In this document: one piece after another, positions 57,503 through 64,000 of the stretch
Numbering within the stretch: position 1 is the stretch's first letter
How the letters are laid out: each line of letters begins with the position of its first letter
Assembly (NCBI GenBank): GCA_002914845.1
Contig: JXTC01000183.1
Span: 155,599 to 219,598, forward strand
Direction: 5' to 3'
DNA: 64,000 bases
Origin: Trema orientale
Taxonomy: Eukaryota > Streptophyta > Magnoliopsida > Rosales > Cannabaceae
Notes under the pieces: model-generated
What the model was told of the DNA's origin: nothing
Seen by the model: the letters and a program-made list of their open reading frames with translations, nothing else
The model's database searches: none
Program-made: the position numbers and the translations under genes

Positions 57503-57805
57503 GCTATTCGGACAATAGTGAATCAAGCTATGCAACGAGCAGAAGTCATGATAAAAGACTCGGGTCTCAGAAGAGATACGACATTAAAGGCTATTCGTAG
57601 AAGTGATATACTATTAAGTTTCATACGCGATGTAACCCTTATGCTACATAATGGCTGTAGGCCCCCTATAAAAAATGTGTGTAAAACTAAACATTGAAGA
57701 TATTTCAAGAGAAATAAATATTTCAATAATTAAAGAATATTATTATGGATCAAGAGAAAGTAATAGTATCTACTCGGCTACTAAAGTAGAAATATGTGGA
57801 ACCCA
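57503..57805 (+). pseudogene. Nuclear plastid DNA fragment (NUPT): rps11 3' end and rpoA 5' end
   Basis: From 57503 to 57697 one frame reads [20 protein letters not shown], then RAIRRS-like [16 protein letters not shown] and HNGCRPP before a stop, matching the C-terminus of chloroplast ribosomal protein S11. After a short spacer, ATG 57745 begins MDQEKVIVSTRLLK, matching the start of chloroplast RNA polymerase alpha (rpoA), which follows rps11 in plastid genomes. The rpoA part has a stop after 14 codons and fades by about 57805. Gene order and spacing show DNA transfer rather than an mRNA copy. Confidence 0.88.
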
Positions 57806-58773
57806 AAAAAAATAAAAATCACTCCTATTGTATATGTAATAATAAATATCTATTTTTTTCTATATTATTTTATCACTAATGCCTAGTAAAATTTAAAAGA
57901 AAAATAAAACACACACACAATGTGCGCTATGAAAAAAACAAGAAAATCACTCATACCATATATATATTTATATATACATATAGATTGATAAGAACCTATA
58001 TTTTCTTTGTTTGTTATTTTATTATTATAATTATTTCTCTTTAAAAGGCAATCTAAGAAAAAAATTGCAGTAATTTGTGTCTTTACGGCATGGTATATTT
58101 ATGTTGTTTAGATAATTTTTTGTAGTATGCTTCTTGTCATTTAACTAATCTCCTCTTTGATTAAAAGGAAGAAGAAGAAGTCTATCTGCATACAGAATTC
58201 TTTGATCTCTTAGCTCTCTAAATGATTATATGGAAATAATATGTCTTATTTTTTAAATTCCTTTTACCTTGAGAATTAGGCATAAAAAATTAGAGTGAAT
58301 GTACAAAATTAGATATTTTTGGAATATAAGAAATGTACGTAAAAAGTAAAAACATAATTATTTAAAATTATTCTTGTAATGTAAAAGAAAATTAAATGTA
58401 CATAGCCCAAATGATAATGGATTTAGAAATTCCCTTGACTCAATACAATATATGGTTACATATGTTGGTATTATTAATTTGTTACAATAGTTAAATTGAT
58501 GAAAAATAGGGTTACACGAAAGTAATTTTGCTAATTTCTATCCTAACTTCCTCGATTCATGTACTAGCTAGTCTTCGAAAAACCTCAATTAAATCTTTAA
58601 GAGATTAATAATAATAATAAAAAAAATCACTTCATCAGATTAATTAATATATACATACATAGATATGGTTAGTGTCCAAACACCAACCATAATAGATGAA
58701 AGTAACATTTATAAATGGACTTTAAAAAAGAAAGAAAAAGCAAAAACAAATGCAGAATTAATTTGGTCTCTAC
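57806..58773. other. AT-rich intergenic DNA downstream of LEA_2 copy 4
   Basis: No supported gene. Any further plastid sequence is not recognisable. The part next to 58774 is the presumed 3'UTR of copy 4. Confidence 0.45.
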
Positions 58774-59454
58774 TTACTTAATAACTAATGTGTCACACGG
58801 AGTAGCCTCAAAAGTAGCATCATGAGATTTCCCTTCCATGGATCTCGAAGGAACCCTCAAGTAACAATTTACGAGCGGGGGATCCTGACGGTACTTGATG
58901 TTGCAGTACTTGGTACGTACAGACAGACTAAGCACCACCATAATACTGTAAACCCCATCTCTCGTCTCTTCACCGTACAAAGTACGGAAATCCGGATGGT
59001 ACTCATCCCACATCGTACTGTGCCCTTCGAAAGCGACCTGCAAGGTCTTTGTCGTTTTGTGCCCTTGGTAGAAGGGCTCCAAGCTCACGGCGGAGAACGA
59101 CCGAAAGGCGTAGTAGGCGTAGGCGTCGAGGAGGTCGTAGTAGACTCCGATCCGGGTGTTAGGGTTTTCGAGTGTGATGTTGAACGACATGTCGTATGCG
59201 ATCCAAAAGGCCGTGTCGTCTGTCATTGGCAAGAGGGTGAAGTTGTTGAGCGAGGCGTCGGTGACGGAGACTTCTATCTCGCGGCGGCTTGCCGACTCGA
59301 TACCCAAGAAGAGGATGACGAAAAGAGCGAAGACTGCGGCGCAGACAAAGCAGCACACTTGGAAAAGGATGCCACAAGTGACTGATCTCCCTCGCAGCAG
59401 CCGCAGCGGTGGGAGCTGGGGACCGCGGGTCGTTTCGGGATGGATCTTAGCCAT
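58774..59454 (-). CDS. NDR1/HIN1-like (LEA_2) membrane protein, array copy 4
   Basis: Intronless, 226 aa. The start MAKIHPETT replaces the MVKVHP of copy 3, and the Pro run is reduced. The membrane segment is at about residues 27-52. The LEA_2 domain has IEVSVTDASLNNFTL, AFWIAYDMSFNITLENPNTR, YYDLLDAYAYYAFRSFSAVS, PFYQGHKTTKTLQVAFEGHS, GVYSIMVVLSLSVRTKYCNI and CYLRVPSRSMEGKS, and it ends FEATPCDTLVIK. The coding region is more GC-rich than the flanks, as in copy 3. Confidence 0.9.
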   Translation of the reverse strand: MAKIHPETTRGPQLPPLRLLRGRSVTCGILFQVCCFVCAAVFALFVILFLGIESASRREIEVSVTDASLNNFTLLPMTDDTAFWIAYDMSFNITLENPNTRIGVYYDLLDAYAYYAFRSFSAVSLEPFYQGHKTTKTLQVAFEGHSTMWDEYHPDFRTLYGEETRDGVYSIMVVLSLSVRTKYCNIKYRQDPPLVNCYLRVPSRSMEGKSHDATFEATPCDTLVIK

Positions 59455-61329
59455 GGCGGACTGGTGATGAGAGTCTAAGGTTTAGAGATACAATTTTTGA
59501 GTTGCTAAGATGGCGGTAATATATTACACAAGAGTGAAGTAATGCCGGCCGATAGTAACAACTAACATCCAAAGTCGATGGCCTATTTCCCAAGGCCAAC
59601 TTGGCAACTTATTCGATTTTAACGGAGAAACTAAAAAAAAAAAAAAAAAAGAAAGAAAAAGAACAAATCGAGCTTTCAATCCTATGATCTGTTGGCACGT
59701 GATAATATTACAAACACTCGGACAGTTTTTTTCAAAAAAAAAAAAAAAAAATTCTCCAAAACAAATTTTGATGCTTTAATTCTAACACGTTGTTGAGCAA
59801 ATATCATAGTTAACAAGTGTAGGGACTAAGGGTGAAATTTCGATGCTCAAGATATTTTTATGTATAATTACTAGATAAAGGAATTGGTTACTATCCTTCT
59901 ACGAAATATTTAAAGAATATTAGTTTATTGTTTATTTATTATGAGATTATCCATTTAGGTTTAGTTTTGCCTATAAATCATATTCTTCTTCATTCTACAC
60001 ATTCCAATTTCTCTATTCTTTAATATACTTCTGATCCCAGTTTTGCAGGAACAAGAATTACATATGACTTGATAAAGTTTGGAATCTCCTACTCTTACAA
60101 CAATGACTTCCATTTCTTAGTTCTTATCTAAAAGAAAAAAGAAAAAAAAATTCTATTATTAATCAAAAAATTATATGATAATTAATTTGTCACTTAATAA
60201 CTTAGTTGGTGTTATTTAAGAATTAATTAGTAACGTCATTATTCTAACTACGTTGACAAAAATATTGATGTCATGACATGTAAGACTTACAAGTAGACTC
60301 CGACAAATATAATTATATATTCATCATCAGAAAAGAAAACTAAAGAAACAACTTTTACGTACGCTAATTGTATATCGCTATATCACACGAGTGCCGTGAT
60401 AATCTCGTCCTTGTAACAATTAATATTAAATCACTGAGGAAAAAGGGAATGTGATGAATGTCCTTGTATATTACTTAAAAATATAAGAATGCGAATGTCT
60501 TTTTTCTAAATTCCCATAAACGTCTTGATCATATACATTGTTTCGTAATGACTGCGGTTTGATTTCATTAAATATTTGAAAAAATATTTGCCGTTTAAAG
60601 TTGAGAAAGAAGATTCCACTCAAAAAAAAAAAAAAAAAGTTGAGAAACAAGGTGTATTTGAACTTAATTTGGACGTGATTATCGTTTCATACTAACAAAT
60701 TCTCATTGATCGGTAAGATGTCTACTAAGTAACAATAATTACTTAATTATTTCTATACCTTATTGCGATTAAAAAAGTAACTAAAAAACTATATATATTT
60801 GTACGTCATTGTATATCAGTATACAAAGATGAGTCAAAAAGGTAATTAAAAAACTATATATACCTGTCGGTCATTGTAATATCACCATACAAGATGATTG
60901 CCGTGATAATTCCTCCTTGTAAGGATTGAGTATTGTAGTCACTAGGGGGCGAAAAAAAAAAGCAAAACAAAAGGAATATTGCGACGATATCCTTCTATGT
61001 TACCGGAAAAAAAAAAAAAAAAAGAACAGCGTGCGCCCAATGTCTTCTTTCCTAAATTCCCAACAACGTCATACTCATATACATGATACAACGTTTTGTA
61101 ATGACTGCCGTACGTTTGATTTCATTACATATTTGAAAAATTATTTGTCGTTTAAAGTTGAGAAAACAAGGTCATGTATTTTTGAATTTAATTTGGACGT
61201 GACTGTCGTACGTTTCATACTTCAAAGATATTATTGGTACTAAGAACAGAGACTTATTAATTAAGCATTAATATACATAAACACAAAATAAAAAGATAAA
61301 AGATCTTTAACGTAACAGCTACTTTATAA
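59455..61329. repeat. Intergenic DNA with a direct duplication (60362-60690 and 60877-61222)
   Basis: Two segments share, in order, gccgtgataat, tccttgtaa, ttctaaattccca, acgtc, atatacat, gtaatgactgc, gtttgatttcatta, atttgaaaaa, cgtttaaagttgagaaa, aatttggacgtga and gtttcatac. The words gtaattaaaaaactatata also repeat at about 60777 and 60841. This is an old tandem duplication upstream of the array's broken right copy. No gene is supported. Confidence 0.7.
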
Positions 61330-61863
61330 TTAGATTAGTCGTAACATAAACATTGCCACACTCGGAAGTCTTAAAAATAAAGACAGAATTTCCATTAAAC
61401 AAAGCTCAAATTAAGCATCCTAGCTTCAAGTAATTATAATGTAACAATTTTGACACGAAGACCAATCCTCGCCACAATCTACTGTGATCCCCAAGGCCTG
61501 ATCGGTCTTAAAGAGCATCCAAAAAACTCGAAAGTCAATCATCTTTGACCTCCTGCGAGGGTTCAGGGGCTGGTAAAGCCAACTAGGGAAAAGTTTGTCG
61601 TGGTGGACCAATAGAAAGCTGACAGCATGGCACTGACGATGAGAGAAATTATTTCTTCCTCCCGAGCTAGGTCATGAGCCGAAGATTATGAGGAAGATGA
61701 GTAGAGCGAGGGAGATGAGGATTCCGAATGCGCAGACGAAGCCGAGGATGAGTTGGAAGAGCAAGCAAACGTCGCGGTCGGATGGTGGCGGCGGTGGCGG
61801 TGGTGGGATCAAGTGATCTAAGACGGCGTCGTCTGATGAGTCCGGATGGTGTGTGTCATCCAT
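61330..61863 (-). pseudogene. Truncated LEA_2/NHL copy, right edge of the array
   Basis: ATG 61863 opens a 63-aa frame (61863-61672) with a Pro run (LIPPPPPPPPSDRD) and a membrane segment (LILGFVCAFGILISLALLIF). It stops at the point where the other copies enter the LEA_2 domain. Downstream, separate frames keep faint traces: LYQPLN and RRSKMIDFRV near the PFYQ..KT motif, LGITVDCGEDWSSCQNC near YSITVVLDLSV.TKYCNI, and TSECGNV near FEATQCGIV at 61350. The copy is most likely a pseudogene, although the N-terminal anchor could still be expressed. Confidence 0.7.
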
Positions 61864-62330
61864 GTATATGGCTGCTTTAATTCAAGGATAGGTTAGTGGT
61901 GATATATATATATATATAGCTCGTGATCTGATGATAATATATATGTGGAAGCTATAAATATATATATATATATATATATATGCTCACCGGTTGTTATTTT
62001 CAAAGTCATTGGACTTCGGGATTTTCAAGGATTTTTACCAAGATCATGATCTCCGGCAGATGGAGATTCCATAGATATATATGTTAAATATATAGACTGT
62101 ATTTTATTATTGATTTAGTAATTGTCAATAAGATGATGACAATAGTAACTACATATGTGACATCGTATTATTTGTTTATTTTTTTGAATGGTATTATTTG
62201 TTAATATTTAATGCATTTCTTTTTTTTTTTTCTTTCCCTCACCTATCTAAGAAAAAACCACACCAATTACTTTATTAATTTTTTCTAAATAATTTGTCAT
62301 AGAATTTACGGGATAATATAAAATAAAAAA
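61864..62330. other. Upstream region of the truncated LEA_2 copy
   Basis: (TA)n runs lie at about 61901-61918 and 61957-61982. No gene seen. Confidence 0.5.
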
Positions 62331-63104
62331 AGGGATAATAACATTAAAATACCCTGAGTTATAAATTTTTTGTAAAAAAAACCTTGACTTTTGAATATCT
62401 GCAAAGTAATACCCTCACTTTTAAATTTCTGCAAAATAATACCTTGACTTTTGGATTTCTGCAAAATAATACCTTCACTTTTGGATTCTGCAAATTAATA
62501 CCCTGACAATTAAAATTCTTACAAATTAATACCATAACAATTGGAATTCATATAAATTTATAACCTTAATACCTAATTAATTGATTTTAATAATAAAAAG
62601 ATGGTGGTAGCCATCATCAACTTAATTAAAACTTATTAAACAATAATAAAATTTATGAAAAAATATTTGTAGTTAGCTTATTTTATTTTTCATTTAAAAA
62701 AGAAAAGTAAAAAATTAGAACGAAAGGTAAAAGTAGTTAATTGTAAAAAAAAAAAAGAAATATGAGAGGTAAAAAAAAATCGTGTTCTTTTAGCAATTAA
62801 CTAAAAAAAGTAGCTATAAAATAATTTCTGATAATATACTAATATCTAAATATTTTTAGTAAGTTAATGAGAGATGTTCGCATCTTTTATTTGCTCATTG
62901 TATAAATATACAAAGAAAACAAAAGCTGAGAGTATTAATTTGTAGAAATTGTAAATGTCAAGGTATTAATTTACAGAATTTCAAAAATCAAGGTATTATT
63001 TTGCAGAATTTTTAAAGTAAGGGTATTATTTTGCAGATATTCAAAAATCAGAATTTTTTTAACTAAAAAGTTAAAACTCAGGGTATTTTTACGTGATTAA
63101 CCCT
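62331..63104. mobile_element. Foldback element with arms of degenerate 30-bp tandem repeats
   Basis: The left arm repeats variants of ttctgcaaaataataccttg five to six times. The right arm repeats the inverse (aggtattattttgcagaatt) about four times. The outer ends agggataat and aaaataccctgagtt on the left mirror aactcagggtattttt and attaaccct on the right. The core is AT-rich and non-coding. Relatives lie at 11766-12186 and 39432-39766. Confidence 0.75.
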
Positions 63105-63801
63105 TTAAAAAAAAAAAAAAAAAACACCACCTCTAGTGTTTTATCAAAAAAAATTAAATTGATCAAGTAAGTAATAGCATATGAATCTAACTACTAACTA
63201 CATTAAAGTACGTACTGAGTCCTTGAGCATAAAAATTAAATTGACCAAGTAATAGCATATGAATCTAAATACTAACTACATTAAAGTACAAACATTTGTT
63301 AATATAAAACTAATAAACAAATTAATCCAATTCAAGGGTCGATCAAATCAAGATTTGATACATCCATCACTCAAACCTTGGTAGTGTGTGTGTGTCATTT
63401 TCCTTTAATTTGTAGTAACAATAATACGCTCATTTCATAGATCAAATCAAGATTTGATACATCCATCACGGCCTTTTCCGGAAAAAAGAAAAAGAAATCC
63501 GCCATATGGTTTTCCCTAATAAATAAATTAACATCCACCATCGTGATTGCAATTTTCTTCTATACGACTAGGCTTCTTTAATTTAGACCAAAAAAAAAAA
63601 AAAAAAAAAAGGAGTCACAGTAACAACAACACAGCAAAAAGTACAGAATAAATATAAAAATATTTCCCTATTTCAAATTGTATTATTACTATTTTTCTCC
63701 TCAAATTGAATCGATCAAGAGGTACTATTCATTTCCAAGAACATCTAACAAATTTGAAAAAGAAAACATCGAGTATCCCTTAATAGTATTGACTAAGCCT
63801 T
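63105..63801. repeat. Intergenic DNA with two short direct repeats
   Basis: The phrase agtaatagcatatgaatcta with actaactacattaaagta occurs at about 63170-63212 and 63248-63290. The phrase gatcaaatcaagatttgata with catccatcac occurs at about 63340-63370 and 63440-63470. No gene is supported. Confidence 0.7.
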
Positions 63802-64000
63802 TGTCACGACCCAAAACCCGGGCCAGTGGCAGAAGGGGAATTTCACAAAGATGGAAAATTCCTTGATTTATTTGAAAAATGTCTAAAAAGTTTTGGTTTT
63901 GTAAACAGTCCATTAAAATAAAATATTTGGAATTTCATCCCGTGAACCTCTCCCACAGTTCGTATACACCATTAAACATAGACTGAATAATAATTAGAAA
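63802..64000. mobile_element. Probable start of a Ty3/gypsy-type LTR, cut by the window end
   Basis: The sequence TGTCACGACCCAAAACCCGG is a characteristic 5' end of many dicot gypsy LTRs. The following 180 bp are non-coding. The other end lies outside the window, so the call depends on the terminal motif only. Confidence 0.45.

Noticed and set aside
58822-59385. 187-aa open frame on the plus strand
   Set aside because: It is the antisense shadow of LEA_2 copy 4, which has a clear family match on the minus strand. Similar plus-strand frames opposite copies 2 and 3 were dropped for the same reason.

Overview
The window is nuclear genomic DNA from a flowering plant, almost certainly a eudicot. 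It is AT-rich, its genes have many introns with GT-AG splice sites, and several products are plant-specific: plastid FtsZ2, a DYW-class PPR protein, a BIC-type cryptochrome inhibitor and NHL/LEA_2 proteins. It also holds plant MITEs, a solo LTR, a LINE, a SINE-like element and a plastid DNA insertion. I could not name the species or family. Exon boundaries were joined by hand from reading frame, splice signals and remembered family sequences. No alignment was run.

Left half (1-32 kb). A decayed LINE 3' end is followed by ISCA2-like (mitochondrial Fe-S assembly, +), RPL10a (uL1, -), QCR9 (complex III subunit, -), CIA1/CIAO1-like (cytosolic Fe-S assembly WD40, +), a BIC-domain protein (-), an intronless DYW PPR protein (+) and FtsZ2 (plastid division, -). 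All seven look intact, and five are housekeeping genes of organelles, Fe-S biogenesis or ribosomes. Several carry TGGGCY or telo-box-like promoter motifs. The gaps hold two GC-rich hAT-like MITEs, other short inverted-repeat elements, a SINE-like sequence and a divergent tandem duplication interrupted by a solo LTR with a perfect 5-bp target duplication.

Middle (32-46 kb). A 749-bp foldback element lies between FtsZ2 and a complete seven-exon TM9SF/EMP70 gene (-). Next come an array of GTCGTTT motifs (partly a regular 19-bp repeat), a frameshifted Ty3/gypsy polyprotein fragment, a 188-bp MITE with a perfect 9-bp target duplication, and an F-box/LRR gene (+) very like Arabidopsis At1g67190.

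Right part (46-64 kb). A tandem array of NDR1/HIN1-like (LEA_2) genes, all on the minus strand, has four intact intronless members (226-231 aa), a frameshifted and deleted copy at its left edge, and a copy at its right edge reduced to the N-terminus plus membrane anchor. This is a birth-and-death cluster of stress/defence-type membrane proteins. A degraded plastid rps11-rpoA fragment sits between two members, and repeated flanks mark past unequal exchange. The window ends inside what looks like a Ty3/gypsy LTR.

No clearly new multi-gene system is visible. The least explained signals are the GTCGTTT/AAACGAC arrays and the foldback families built of roughly 30-bp degenerate repeats.
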